IMG/VR virus record: IMGVR_UViG_3300032053_000155
Coordinates: 1 to 44,069 of that record
DNA: 44,069 nt
Source of the DNA: a virus
Reading direction: 5' to 3' (one strand)
How positions within the stretch are numbered: the first letter of the stretch is position 1; every line of letters begins with the position of its first letter. The notes beneath the pieces were generated by a model. It was not told the origin of the DNA and did no database searches. It was given only the letters and a program-made list of their open reading frames with translations. The position numbers and the translations under genes were made by a program. This document shows, piece after piece, positions 22,759 to 31,578 of the stretch.

Positions 22759-25700
22759 CTAACCCCACCTTTGCATGGACCCGGCCTTCGCTTCAAGACC
22801 AGCAAGTCGCGCAGTCACCCCTGCAACGGCGACATTAAACCCCTCAAGAATATCGGCGCCCTCGCCAAGTTTTAGATTCAAGCCCTCACGCAACGACGTC
22901 TCATCCTGCAGTTTTGCCATCAGGCCATCCCGCAGCGACGTCTCTGACGTCAGTGCTGTAGTTATCCCGGTAAGTGCTGCTTGCAGCGCGTCATTCTGCG
23001 CCTTAATTTCGTCCTGCCAACCTTTAAGCAGGTCCTCTGTTATCGTCTGTGCTTGCTTCAAGAACTGCTCGACCCATTCTTGCGAACCGGGAACTGCTTC
23101 GCCGAATGGTGTCTGCTGACCAGTGCCGTATATCCCCGGGAGATTCAATTTCCAAAGCGCCTGCCCGTACTGTATGAGTTGCTGCGTAATTTCCTGAATC
23201 ATCTCCGGGCCGGTCGCTCCCTGCAGTTGCGCGCGTAACTCTTCCATCTTGCGCATATAGAACGCGCCCAACGATTCGGGACCGCCCGTCCCGGCCCGCT
23301 GCTCCTCGAGGCCGGCGAAGGTGGCTTCGTATGTCTTTGACAGCGTAATCTGCATTTGCGCAAGTTGGCCGAGGTATTGCAGGTTAGCTTCATACTGCGC
23401 CTCTGCGAGGTCCGCTATCTGATTTGCACGCATAACCTGCTCTTCGCTCGTGAGCGAACTCAAACCCTCAGAGAGTCGCTGAATCTCTGTAAGGCTTTCG
23501 TCTGCCATTTGCTTCCAGGTGTCCCTGACAGATTGCGTTAATTCTGTACGCAGGTCGTCAAGCGATTTGCCCAGGTCCTTGTGCAAATTCTGAAGGCGGA
23601 GAAGAACGGTGACATACTCCTTCAGCGCCAGGAGCGTCTTATCGAAGTCACCGGTAGAAAACTTGGTCATCTCCTCCGTAATGCGCCCAACCGAGACTCC
23701 GACCGACGCAAGGCCAAGTTCCAGTGCAGGCCTGAACGCCTCAAACACGGCACGCGGAACGGTGCCGGATATAAAGGCTTGAATCGCGCTTTGGAGGTTC
23801 TTTGACTTCTCATTGAAGGCAAGTGTAATGTCAGGCATCTCCCCGACCGCCTGGCCTAGGGCATGGAGAATGTCTCGGAAGGCAAAAGCGGTCGTGCGGT
23901 AACGATCGGTAATCTCCTGCGCCACCTGTCTCTCAGCTTCCTTGCTCACACCGCCCGTAATCTCGGTGACATAACCGAGACCCCCGCGCAGACCCATCTG
24001 CGCACTCTCTTTACTCGGACCTTTCGAGCCTAGGTAGGCGAGCGCAGCCCCGACCACCGCGCCGATAATTGTGCCCCACACCGGGAACGCGGAACCTGCC
24101 GCAGCACCCGATGCTGCACCCGCACCCACTCCGGCGGCCGCCCCCATGCCCCCGCCCATCATGAAGCCCATCCCTGCGCCCGACATTGCACCACCGATAG
24201 TCGCAAGACCACGGTTCGCTTGTGCTGTTCCAAGCTGACCGAGTATCCCGCCGATCATTGACGCAGCACCCGCCCAGTTAAACTGCCCGGGTTTGTTTGG
24301 TCCCTCGCCCGTTGTGCCAGGTGTCCACAGCCCCGTAGCTTTGCCGATGTCTGCAATAGAACCCCCCGCAAAGAGCGTTTGCATTGCATTGCCGAGTGCC
24401 TGCGAGAACATGCCAACAAAGCCCGCTGTCAGCGCACCCCATGCACTCTTTAAGTCTCCGCTCTCGAAGAGCGCAAGTAGACCATCCTTGAATGCGTCTG
24501 CGAACTCTTTCGAGAACGCAGGGGCGGCTTCTGCGATGCCTTCTTTCATGCCACTAACGATCCCACCTTGTACGCCTTCGTCTACCTTCGTACCTATGCT
24601 CTGCTGCAACGCAAGCCCGAGTCCAGATGCTTCGACGGCGGGCGCGATACCTGCGAACGAAGCGGGGAGCTCCGCATTGAGCCCCGTGCCGAGATTTACC
24701 GCAAGCATCTTGCCTAGACCAGTGAAGCGGTCAGAGAGTTGAGTTGTAAACTCTGCTTGCATTGCCCAGTCAGGCTTGAAGAGCAGCGACGCCGTCGCCT
24801 GCCACGACTTGCCTACCTCTTGAAGTTGCTTTGACAATTTCTGATAGGCAGTCTCCATGCGCTTTATCTGCTCTTCATGTTTCTTCTTTATCTCGATTGC
24901 CTTCTCTTCCGCTTGCTGCGCTTCGACGAATGCTCCCGTTGCTTGCTTATAAATTTCAAGCGACGTCATCCCCATGCCAGGGAGGCCGGTCTTGCCGAGC
25001 ATTTGCTCGATTGATTGCATGGCAGACGGAACAACCGGACCAGGAAGTTCTAGCTGTTCCTCGCTCAGGCCACGTCGAGTTACATAGCTTTTCTTGAATG
25101 CTTCCCAGATACCCTGTCCCGCCCCTATTGTTTCAAAGAATGTATTCCAGGCAGCGCGCATGCGGTTCGTATTGTCTGTTAGGTCTATTACCGCATCGTT
25201 CGTCTCTGAGAGCGCCTCTTTTGTCGCACCAAGGGTCATCCCACCCCACGTTTCCTTCAACTCATTCAACGAAGCCGTAAGACGGTCCCATGCACCCTGA
25301 GTCGTCGCACCAATCCTGGCTGCCGCGCCACCGTAGCTCGATTCAACACGCTCGAGGATTAACGCCATAGCGGTCAGGGTATCGCCCGACTCGCTGACCA
25401 CCTTGATTTGTTCCTTCTGTTGCTGCGTAAAGACAACCCCGGCGCGCGTGAGTGCAGTCAGACCGCTCGACGGATTCTCCATCGCGCGACCGAGTTTCGT
25501 GACCCAGTCGGGCAGGTCACCACCACGCACGGCAGCAAGGTCTGCAGCACTCTTGAGCATGCGCTCAAGCGCCGGCCCAGTAACATTGTGATAAGTGAGC
25601 GCGAGCGCCTCTGCTTCTTTCACTTCCTCACGATGTCTCCCCGTAAGTGCAGCTAGACTCTCTGCCATTGCGTGTAACTGTACGATGGTCGCGCCTGACG

Positions 25701-26211
25701 CGCCTTTAGTTGCTGTCCACGTCGCTAGCAACTTCGCACTTGCAACTTCGTCCCCCATCGCCGCTCTCGTGACATCGAGCCAACCCTTACCAACCGCCGC
25801 AAACACAGTACCGACAACTGCTAGCTGCGCAGCAAGCTTCAAGTAGGTCCCATGTAGAACATCAATGGCGCTTCCATGCTCGACAGTCTGCGTTGTCGTT
25901 TGTGTTTGTTTCTGATTCAGCGCGTCGAGCGCCGCCTTATACCGGTCGATTGCCTGGGTACCCTCTCCAAACTTCCCAACGACAAGCGCATCCTTCAGTA
26001 GTCGTTGCTGGTCTGTGAGCTTTTCTGTCGCAACGCGGGCTGGCTCAAGCTTGTTAATGAGCGCAGTCATGTCCTTCTCTTGCTTCGAGAGTTTCGCGCC
26101 AGCCTGCTCTGACGCCTCACCAAACTCCTTCATATCTTGCTTGAGCTTGACAAGCGTCTCCTGACCAGTCTTCGCATCAATGACTATCTGGAAGAGCGCC
26201 TTCGCCGCCAT
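22759..26211 (-). CDS. tape measure protein
   Basis: A 1150-residue protein, the longest in the window, in the standard place between tail chaperones and tip genes. The N-terminus is helical (LVKLKQDMKEFGEASEQAGA). A Gly/Ala-rich hydrophobic middle region (GMGFMMGGGMGAAAGVGAGA, WGTIIGAVVGAALAYLGS) fits a membrane-active tape segment. The C-terminus repeats LKQxETSLRDGL-like motifs. By length it predicts a tail of roughly 170 nm by the usual 1.5 angstrom per residue rule. No lysozyme or peptidase motif was recognised. Confidence 0.9.
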   Translation of the reverse strand: MAAKALFQIVIDAKTGQETLVKLKQDMKEFGEASEQAGAKLSKQEKDMTALINKLEPARVATEKLTDQQRLLKDALVVGKFGEGTQAIDRYKAALDALNQKQTQTTTQTVEHGSAIDVLHGTYLKLAAQLAVVGTVFAAVGKGWLDVTRAAMGDEVASAKLLATWTATKGASGATIVQLHAMAESLAALTGRHREEVKEAEALALTYHNVTGPALERMLKSAADLAAVRGGDLPDWVTKLGRAMENPSSGLTALTRAGVVFTQQQKEQIKVVSESGDTLTAMALILERVESSYGGAAARIGATTQGAWDRLTASLNELKETWGGMTLGATKEALSETNDAVIDLTDNTNRMRAAWNTFFETIGAGQGIWEAFKKSYVTRRGLSEEQLELPGPVVPSAMQSIEQMLGKTGLPGMGMTSLEIYKQATGAFVEAQQAEEKAIEIKKKHEEQIKRMETAYQKLSKQLQEVGKSWQATASLLFKPDWAMQAEFTTQLSDRFTGLGKMLAVNLGTGLNAELPASFAGIAPAVEASGLGLALQQSIGTKVDEGVQGGIVSGMKEGIAEAAPAFSKEFADAFKDGLLALFESGDLKSAWGALTAGFVGMFSQALGNAMQTLFAGGSIADIGKATGLWTPGTTGEGPNKPGQFNWAGAASMIGGILGQLGTAQANRGLATIGGAMSGAGMGFMMGGGMGAAAGVGAGAASGAAAGSAFPVWGTIIGAVVGAALAYLGSKGPSKESAQMGLRGGLGYVTEITGGVSKEAERQVAQEITDRYRTTAFAFRDILHALGQAVGEMPDITLAFNEKSKNLQSAIQAFISGTVPRAVFEAFRPALELGLASVGVSVGRITEEMTKFSTGDFDKTLLALKEYVTVLLRLQNLHKDLGKSLDDLRTELTQSVRDTWKQMADESLTEIQRLSEGLSSLTSEEQVMRANQIADLAEAQYEANLQYLGQLAQMQITLSKTYEATFAGLEEQRAGTGGPESLGAFYMRKMEELRAQLQGATGPEMIQEITQQLIQYGQALWKLNLPGIYGTGQQTPFGEAVPGSQEWVEQFLKQAQTITEDLLKGWQDEIKAQNDALQAALTGITTALTSETSLRDGLMAKLQDETSLREGLNLKLGEGADILEGFNVAVAGVTARLAGLEAKAGSMQRWG

Positions 26212-26212
26212 A

Positions 26213-26608
26213 TCATCCCTCTAGCAATCCGCGACCCTTGGGTCGCGCCGTATCGGCATCAGAGAAGTCGCGCCCGCACTTCGAGCAAAGCTTTACCTTT
26301 CGCGTCTCGTCTACGCACTCAGGACAGAGCTTAAAGCGCACAAGCTCCCCCTCGACTATCTGCAACCCACGCATTAACTCTACAGGGATGCAGTCCTGGT
26401 CGTCATCCCAGAATCCGCTTGACTTCAAAACTACCGCTGCTGACGCATAGTCGAGCCCTATCACGCCCCCCATCGCAGAGGTGCGCACTTGACTTTCAAC
26501 AAGGGCCCATGCCGTGAGGACATTCACGCACCAGAACGGCAGCTTTTCTATGTCGTCTGAATCAAGGGAGCCGACGAATAGCGCGCGCGCCGCCCCCCTT
26601 AGGCTTCC
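26213..26608 (-). CDS. tail assembly chaperone, GT (frameshift) part
   Basis: This frame has no credible start: the only early codon is a GTG at 26527 with no ribosome site. Yet it codes plausibly upstream of it (LFVGSLDSDDIEKLPFWCVN) and is open up to 26629. It lies in the -1 frame relative to the upstream chaperone gene, whose stop is at 26599. A -1 shift at the G-run 26607 to 26611 would make a 273-residue fusion. Its C-terminus has a zinc ribbon (LCPECVDETRKVKLCSKCGR), unusual for this family. It should assist tape measure assembly. Confidence 0.7.
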   Translation of the reverse strand, partial: GSLRGAARALFVGSLDSDDIEKLPFWCVNVLTAWALVESQVRTSAMGGVIGLDYASAAVVLKSSGFWDDDQDCIPVELMRGLQIVEGELVRFKLCPECVDETRKVKLCSKCGRDFSDADTARPKGRGLLEG

Positions 26609-27033
26609 CCCTCGTCTTGCTCCACCTTCTTAACGAGCGCCGCTGCAGCGTTGAGCAGAATGTTAAAGTATTCGTACTCAGCGGAGAACTTCGCTAGCAC
26701 GCCCTCGCTGAAAGGAACTTCCTTCCCAGTATCAGTCACAAGGCCGGACCAACCCTGCACGACCTCTTTCAGCACTGCGAAGCGGATGTCCCTGTCGGCG
26801 AGAGACGGGCCGGGATTACCCTTGCATTTGTGACACGCGAGTAGCCGCTTGTCACCAGGAAAGAACCCCACCCCGCCGCACGCTGGACACATTCTGAACT
26901 GTTTCTGCCAGCGCTCTCGGTCTGACTGGCGAATCGGAACGAGTGTGAACTTGCAGCCGAATTCCGGCACCTCGACCTCGATGGGTTCGGCTGAGTCGGT
27001 GAGAAATAAATCGGTTAGGATGCGCTTAGTCAT
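26599..27033 (-). CDS. tail assembly chaperone, G part, with zinc ribbon
   Basis: A 144-residue protein. The start at 27033 (MTKRILTDLFLTDSAEPIEV) has GGAGGAACGA upstream. The fold context (between tail tube and tape measure) and the C-terminal helices (LAKFSAEYEYFNILLNAAAA) fit a lambda G-like chaperone. Residues about 48 to 72 add a zinc ribbon, MCPACGGVGFFPGDKR then ACHKCKG. Near the end the run GGGGGAA (26611 to 26605) is a candidate slippery site for making the longer GT form. Confidence 0.75.
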   Translation of the reverse strand: MTKRILTDLFLTDSAEPIEVEVPEFGCKFTLVPIRQSDRERWQKQFRMCPACGGVGFFPGDKRLLACHKCKGNPGPSLADRDIRFAVLKEVVQGWSGLVTDTGKEVPFSEGVLAKFSAEYEYFNILLNAAAALVKKVEQDEGEA

Positions 27034-27220
27034 TCGTTCCTCCAAGCCTGGGTCCCAGCCCAGGATGCACGGCTCGTATATGACGCATAAACGCGAGCCA
27101 GGCATTCATTTCGCGCGCCCAGTGGTCCTCTATCCTCAGAGGTGCTCTGTTGCGCTCGAAGTTGTCGAGCAGTCGCGCGCACTCGCTGCAGTTTCTCTCT
27201 CCCCATTCACGCACACTCAC
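27026..27220 (-). CDS. 64-residue hypothetical protein
   Basis: Starts at GTG (27220), which overlaps the TAG stop of the tail tube gene. It ends eight bases into the chaperone gene, spanning the GGAGGAACGAATG site of that gene. The sequence begins MSVREWGERNCSECARLLDN and is helical with several Trp and His. It has one CxxC and no other metal motif. Position suggests a small tail assembly factor; the family is unknown. Confidence 0.55.
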   Translation of the reverse strand: MSVREWGERNCSECARLLDNFERNRAPLRIEDHWAREMNAWLAFMRHIRAVHPGLGPRLGGTND

Positions 27221-28227
27221 TAGCCAACCGTAAAGATCGCAGGGTAGTCCGCCGTAGCGTTGCGCAGTTCAACCTTGATGGGCGCGTCTGCGTCATTGCC
27301 GTAGTACGCCTTAAACCCGATGGTGAGTTTGCGCGCACCACGACCGCCGATTCCCGGTGCGGCGCCGAGGAAATACTGCACCTCGTCGGCGTAAATCTTC
27401 ATGTCGTGATTTACGTCCTCAGTGAAGAAGTCAAGTTCTATCTTGTTCTCTGCTGCGGCGAGACCCGCGCTCGTCATGCAAAGCTCTCGCATGGCGTCTG
27501 CGTCGTCCCAGATAGCGGTGACTTCCCCGCTGATTGTGAACCCGCCAAAACTGACATAGGCGGGATAGCGCAGCCCGTCGAGAACGTGCTCAACCGCAAC
27601 CTCTCTGCGAATGTTGAACGCGACGCGCTGTGCGTATGCAGACGCAGTCCCATTGATTTTACAGATTGTCGGGAAGAGGTTATAGCGCTGCGTCGTGTAC
27701 AACGAAGGCGCAGCGTCAACGCTCGTGCCGTTCTTGAGGTCGGGCGGGCCGGCGATGCAACCAATGAGGTCAACCTGTGCGGTTGCTTTCGCGGGCGTCT
27801 TCTCTGCCGTGAGATTCAGCCCACGCACTGCACAACCCGGGATGACGTCGAAAAGGGGAACACCGTTGTTCCCAAGTTCGATCCCGAATGAAACGGGGTC
27901 CGTCGCGCCCACCTTGAACGTGTGCGTATACGGGTCACCTACACCGGCCTTCCCATAACTGCTCAGTAGGACATACCACCACAGCCCGATGCCAACGTGG
28001 TCGAATGGGACGGTTACAGTTCCTTCTGCGCGCAACACGCCACGGCCGGGCTCTCCCGGCACCGGCGAGCCCGTAATTTCGTTGACGTCTGCCGGCGTAT
28101 CCTCGAAGAGGTCAAAGCCCCGGTCGTACAGAGGCATGACGTGCAACTTCTCAATAGGAGAAGTACCGCGCACTGTTTCTTTGTAGATTCCAACCTGTTC
28201 ATAGCTTGACTGCTTTGGACCTGCCAT
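27220..28227 (-). CDS. major tail (tube) protein
   Basis: A 335-residue protein with a strong ribosome site (GAGGAGGGTTGAA). It begins MAGPKQSSYEQVGIYKETVR and contains PLYDRGFDLFEDTPADVNEI and VPFDHVGIGLWWYVLLSSYG. The even alternation of beta strands and the place before the chaperones fit a tail tube protein of siphophages. Its 335 residues are longer than lambda V (about 250), possibly with an extra decorating Ig-like domain at the C-terminus. Confidence 0.8.
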   Translation of the reverse strand: MAGPKQSSYEQVGIYKETVRGTSPIEKLHVMPLYDRGFDLFEDTPADVNEITGSPVPGEPGRGVLRAEGTVTVPFDHVGIGLWWYVLLSSYGKAGVGDPYTHTFKVGATDPVSFGIELGNNGVPLFDVIPGCAVRGLNLTAEKTPAKATAQVDLIGCIAGPPDLKNGTSVDAAPSLYTTQRYNLFPTICKINGTASAYAQRVAFNIRREVAVEHVLDGLRYPAYVSFGGFTISGEVTAIWDDADAMRELCMTSAGLAAAENKIELDFFTEDVNHDMKIYADEVQYFLGAAPGIGGRGARKLTIGFKAYYGNDADAPIKVELRNATADYPAIFTVG

Positions 28228-28228
28228 T

Positions 28229-28459
28229 TCAACCCTCCTCGCTCAGCGCGCGAGTCGCGCGCTTTGTCGTCTTCTGCTGCTCAACGGGCTCGATGTCTGC
28301 GTACTTCGCGAGCCCGTCAGGCCCCGCCTGAACTTCTGTTAGCTCTACTTCGACGGGGACCCCTTTCTTCAACTTGAGAACTCGCATGATACCGAGCGAG
28401 AACTCTCGCTCTTCTCCTTCTCCTACCGCTTCATGCAGCGTAACTCTGTATCTCGGCAT
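28229..28459 (-). CDS. hypothetical protein in tail operon
   Basis: A 76-residue protein with a strong ribosome site (TAAGGAGGGAGC then ATG). It starts MPRYRVTLHEAVGEGEEREF, has a beta-rich N-terminal half and ends in a basic tail (QQKTTKRATRALSEEG). It sits between the tail terminator-like and tail tube genes. The N-terminal strand pattern suggests a small structural or tail-completion role. No family recognised. Confidence 0.6.
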   Translation of the reverse strand: MPRYRVTLHEAVGEGEEREFSLGIMRVLKLKKGVPVEVELTEVQAGPDGLAKYADIEPVEQQKTTKRATRALSEEG

Positions 28460-28468
28460 GCTCCCTCC

Positions 28469-28894
28469 TTATTCGTAGCGCCCGTGCGAGACCACGAGCG
28501 AATAGACACGACCAAGAGACGCTATCCCTTCAAAGCGCGCTGTGACTGCGTTGACGACGTCGCACTCTACCGCCGGCCGCCAGCCCGCTGCAGGGCACAA
28601 CGCATAGAGCATGGCAAGCACGATGTCATCCCAAATATCGAGAGACGTCGCGCTACTTGCGCCCGGTATGAGCACCTCGATTCGCCATGTCCACCTTGCC
28701 TCTTGGTGCACCGCACCTAGCTCCTCGCTCGGTTGAAAGTCAATGTCGTCACAATAGACGTCAATGGCGACATTTCCCGGCGGGAGATTCGGTAGCGCAG
28801 TCGGCGCAGGGTCTTCGATGATGTAAGCAGCGGGAACAGCGCCCTTGATTTTCTCAACTATCGCATCCCTGATTGCCTTGTGTCTGTTACTCAT
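28469..28894 (-). CDS. tail terminator-like protein
   Basis: A 141-residue protein, MSNRHKAIRDAIVEKIKGAV, then AIDVYCDDIDFQPSEELGAV, ARWTWRIEVLIPGASS and VECDVVNAVTARFEGIASLG. The N-terminal helix followed by an alpha/beta core fits the tail-terminator (lambda U-like) fold. Position between the gp10-like and tail tube genes agrees. ATG overlaps the previous stop (ATGA). Assignment is by position and fold pattern. Confidence 0.6.
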   Translation of the reverse strand: MSNRHKAIRDAIVEKIKGAVPAAYIIEDPAPTALPNLPPGNVAIDVYCDDIDFQPSEELGAVHQEARWTWRIEVLIPGASSATSLDIWDDIVLAMLYALCPAAGWRPAVECDVVNAVTARFEGIASLGRVYSLVVSHGRYE

Positions 28895-29442
28895 CCTGCC
28901 CCCATGATGCGCAGATTGCGTCCTTTGTCTTCCGCAAACCTGACAAGGCGCTCCATTTCGTTCGCTGCAATCCCTATGAATCTGCGCGCAGGCATTGAGA
29001 CGGCCCCGCCCTTCGGCGCGCGCACGTCACCTTTGTCAAGCAGTCTGCTCTTACGCAATCTGTATTTCGCAGACCTCGACGTCCCTTTGATTCCGTAAGC
29101 GTGAATATTCGCAAGCTTCACAGACATACCAGGGAGAACTCCTACCGATGCAACCGCTCCAAACTCCGTCTGCTTGAAGTCACCCCGTATGTCCCCAATA
29201 AGCTGTCCACTCAGTTTCAGCAACCCTCTCCAGCCTTTGCGCGCCGCTGTACCCTTTGCTGCTAATGCCCAAGGTTCTCCATAGTACGGCGTGACCTCTT
29301 CGACGAACGAGCGCAACGTCTCGCTGACGAGTGTACGCGAAGCTTCACGCGCAACCTGCGCCGTGACGTCTAAAATGCCACGCTCGAACTCCTCGATAAG
29401 CTCGAAAGCGAGGGGCGAGCGCTCTATGATTTGCCAGGACAT
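28891..29442 (-). CDS. HK97 gp10-like head-closure / neck protein
   Basis: A 183-residue protein, MSWQIIERSPLAFELIEEFE, with EASRTLVSETLRSFVEEVTP, then GEPWALAAKGTAARKGWRGL and FIGIAANEMERLVRFAEDKG. The helix-rich start, the basic centre, and the C-terminal helix fit the HK97-gp10 family of head-tail joining proteins. It overlaps the connector gene (TAATG) and the tail terminator-like gene (ATGA). Confidence 0.65.
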   Translation of the reverse strand: MSWQIIERSPLAFELIEEFERGILDVTAQVAREASRTLVSETLRSFVEEVTPYYGEPWALAAKGTAARKGWRGLLKLSGQLIGDIRGDFKQTEFGAVASVGVLPGMSVKLANIHAYGIKGTSRSAKYRLRKSRLLDKGDVRAPKGGAVSMPARRFIGIAANEMERLVRFAEDKGRNLRIMGAG

Positions 29443-30077
29443 TAGTCTTGTCTCCTCACGCGCAGATGGTCAACGCGCTCGAAGATTTTCGCCACCTCGT
29501 CGGGCACTGGTGTATTTCCGCCCGTCTGTCTGTTGGTGACGAATCCCGCGCCTCTGTTGGTATAGTAGAACATGACGAGCGCCTTGATTGCTACGCGACA
29601 CTCCGCGGGAATGTCGCTCCCGTCTGGGCCATAGCCTGCAGTGAAGTCAATTTGCAGCGCTGCAGAATCCCTGAGTGTCGTGTTGAGCCACAGCATTCCG
29701 TACTTCAAGAACACACGCCCCGTCTCCGTTGAAGGCAAGACAGTGTAGACAGTCGCCGGGTCAACAACCGTCGCCGTGTCGAGGTAATCTGTCGCAGTGA
29801 TTGACTGCACAGAGACCAGCGGAGGTCTGGGCAGCACAATCTCATCCTCGATGTCTACAGCGTCGAGCAGATAACGCCACGTCGAAGTCAAGAGCACCCT
29901 GCCGAGGTAGTTCTCGACCATCTCCCGCGCGTCTGCTATCAGACCTTCGAGCAAGCCCGAGTCAGGAATTGCGAGCGTACCGTCAACGTCTGAGACAGAC
30001 GCGCCGGTCCAAATGTCGAGGTCTTCTACCTCAACAGCTTCGACTGCTGGCTGCGTCAACCGGGTCACTTGTCGCAT
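29442..30077 (-). CDS. head-tail connector (gp6-like) protein
   Basis: A 211-residue protein with ribosome site GGGAGTATGAA before ATG. The segment LIADAREMVENYLGRVLLTS, then WRYLLDAVDIEDEIVLPRPP and VSVQSITATDYLDTATVVDP, fits gp6-like head-tail connectors, which form the ring under the portal. The C-terminal part (DFTAGYGPDGSDIPAECRVA, IKALVMFYYTNR) is also typical. A GC-rich hairpin lies just upstream. Confidence 0.75.
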   Translation of the reverse strand: MRQVTRLTQPAVEAVEVEDLDIWTGASVSDVDGTLAIPDSGLLEGLIADAREMVENYLGRVLLTSTWRYLLDAVDIEDEIVLPRPPLVSVQSITATDYLDTATVVDPATVYTVLPSTETGRVFLKYGMLWLNTTLRDSAALQIDFTAGYGPDGSDIPAECRVAIKALVMFYYTNRGAGFVTNRQTGGNTPVPDEVAKIFERVDHLRVRRQD

Positions 30078-30093
30078 TTCATACTCCCGACAT

Positions 30094-30115
30094 GGGGGGA
30101 GCTTGCGCTCCCCCC
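30094..30115. other. 9-bp GC-rich hairpin between structural genes
   Basis: A perfect stem with a 4-base loop lies between the lectin-like structural gene and the connector gene. On the minus strand it has no T-run after it. It may lower read-through, or protect the 3' end of the abundant upstream mRNA. Confidence 0.6.
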
Positions 30116-30135
30116 GTTTCGTCGAGCATTAACTG

Positions 30136-30954
30136 CTAGCGGATCTGCACCACCTTGATGTAGTCAACGAGCAGCGTCTTCGTGACCGCCTCGCCAGTCT
30201 TCACCCCGAAAATGGGGGCAAGCGCCTGCGCACTCGGGAACGTCGCAGCGCTTGTCGTCGCCACGGTTGCGACTGCAGTCCTGTCAATGTAGAAGGTCAC
30301 GGTGCTGGCCCCGTCGAAGACGAATCCGAAACGGTGGTAGTCGTCAGCGTTCACGGCCTGCGCCAGAACCGCCTGCTGAGCTTGCCCCGCCTTCTTCCAA
30401 ACGACGTCCCAAGCAGTAGGCGACGCCGTCAAGATATGGAAGCCGATGAGGTCCTTGTCAGCGAGAATTGCATCGTCGTTGGTCATAAAGTCGGCAGCGG
30501 CACAGCCCTCCTCTGCCATCCCAATGAACCACCCGGCGTCTGCGTGCTGCCCGGCCTTCGCATAGCACTCGAACCAGAGTGGCTTCGCTCCGGCGTCGGT
30601 GATAATGAACGGCGCATGAAGCGCGCCCGAGCCAAGCTGCAGGTAGAATTCGTCGTTGTCCGTGTTGCCGCACTCCATTGACAACACGCCACCCGCGACC
30701 TTTGGGTAGATAGTCGTCTTATGGTCGCCTGATGCGGCGAAGGTCGTAGGAATCCCAGTCGTGTCGTCGACCGATGCCGCGACGAAGTCCTCGAAATAGC
30801 GAATCGCGACCGCAGGGTCGAGCGCTGCGAGTTGCGGGCACGTCTCCCAAATGCTCGTGCCCTTTGTTGGTGAGTAGCCATTGTCGCGATAGGCGCCATT
30901 ACGGCCAGCGTTCGCGAGGTTGGCCCAGTCAAAACGTGTACGCATTCCAGCCAT
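30136..30954 (-). CDS. lectin-like (concanavalin fold) structural protein
   Basis: A 272-residue protein with ribosome site GGGAGACGACA. The first 55 residues lead into a beta-rich domain (VLSMECGNTDNDEFYLQLGS, PLWFECYAKAGQ, DAGWFIGMAEEG, YHRFGFVFDGASTVTFYIDR). The order of strands and the 'FYIDRTAVATV' ending are characteristic of concanavalin-like lectin/glucanase folds. It follows the major capsid and one small structural gene, so it is probably a head decoration protein that may bind glycans. Confidence 0.65.
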   Translation of the reverse strand: MAGMRTRFDWANLANAGRNGAYRDNGYSPTKGTSIWETCPQLAALDPAVAIRYFEDFVAASVDDTTGIPTTFAASGDHKTTIYPKVAGGVLSMECGNTDNDEFYLQLGSGALHAPFIITDAGAKPLWFECYAKAGQHADAGWFIGMAEEGCAAADFMTNDDAILADKDLIGFHILTASPTAWDVVWKKAGQAQQAVLAQAVNADDYHRFGFVFDGASTVTFYIDRTAVATVATTSAATFPSAQALAPIFGVKTGEAVTKTLLVDYIKVVQIR

Positions 30955-30970
30955 TGTCGTCTCCCTATCA

Positions 30971-30997
30971 GCGGGCGCAGCGTCGTGCCGCGCCCGC
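30971..30997. other. 8-bp GC-rich hairpin between structural genes
   Basis: Arms GCGGGCGC and GCGCCCGC, separated by 11 bases, lie in the gap between the 168-residue structural gene and the lectin-like gene. There is no T-run on either side. Similar hairpins follow the major capsid gene and the lectin-like gene. Confidence 0.6.
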
Positions 30998-31024
30998 CTC
31001 AGTCACACAGAGCCTCAAGGGCGG

Positions 31025-31531
31025 TTAGTCAGCAAGCGGGTTCGCGCGGCCGTGAACCGGGCCCGTATACTTCGGCTGGCTGAGAATGTACAGCGCGCAG
31101 CCAAGCTGCGCATTCGCACCGATGTCCGCGACGTTGAACTGCACGCAATCGAAGCCGTTGTTGACGTCGAGCATTGTATCGTCAATCTCTATGACGTAAA
31201 TGCCCGAAAGCTCAGCAGACGTCGCGTCGGTGTAGTGCTCGTCGGCGGCTTGCGTTGCTTCGTCGAAGTGCGTCACCGCTGTCAGGTCGAGCCCCTGCTT
31301 GTAAAACACAGAGGTGATGCCATTCAGGTCCTTGGTATCGGTCCCTGCGACGACTGTCGCTTGCTTTAGCTCGAAGATCGGGTCATCACCTGCCGTGCCA
31401 ATGCTCTTGAAAAACACGATGGTCAGGTGGTGCCAATCCTTCATGCTAATGAAGTCGCCTGCGTTCGCGCCAGTCTTCAAATCGACCGGAACGAATGCAG
31501 AGCAAATGTCATGCCTGTCTAGGAAGTTCAT
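31025..31531 (-). CDS. structural protein, candidate head decoration
   Basis: A 168-residue protein with a strong ribosome site (AAGGAGAGGAAC then ATG). It begins MNFLDRHDICSAFVPVDLKT, with beta-rich text such as HLTIVFFKSIGTAGDDPIFE, IYVIEIDDTMLDVNNGFDCV and GCALYILSQPKYTGPVHG. It directly follows the major capsid gene, the usual place for a decoration or capsid-stabilising protein. No named family is recognised. Confidence 0.65.
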   Translation of the reverse strand: MNFLDRHDICSAFVPVDLKTGANAGDFISMKDWHHLTIVFFKSIGTAGDDPIFELKQATVVAGTDTKDLNGITSVFYKQGLDLTAVTHFDEATQAADEHYTDATSAELSGIYVIEIDDTMLDVNNGFDCVQFNVADIGANAQLGCALYILSQPKYTGPVHGRANPLAD

Positions 31532-31578
31532 GTTCCTCTCCTTGTCTTTCTTGCTGCTGTCTCTCTCCTGCTCTCAGC

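Noticed and set aside
27142-27891. 249-codon plus-strand ORF opposite the tail tube gene
   Set aside because: Long antisense frames are common in this GC-rich sequence; the tail tube frame fits order and start signals.
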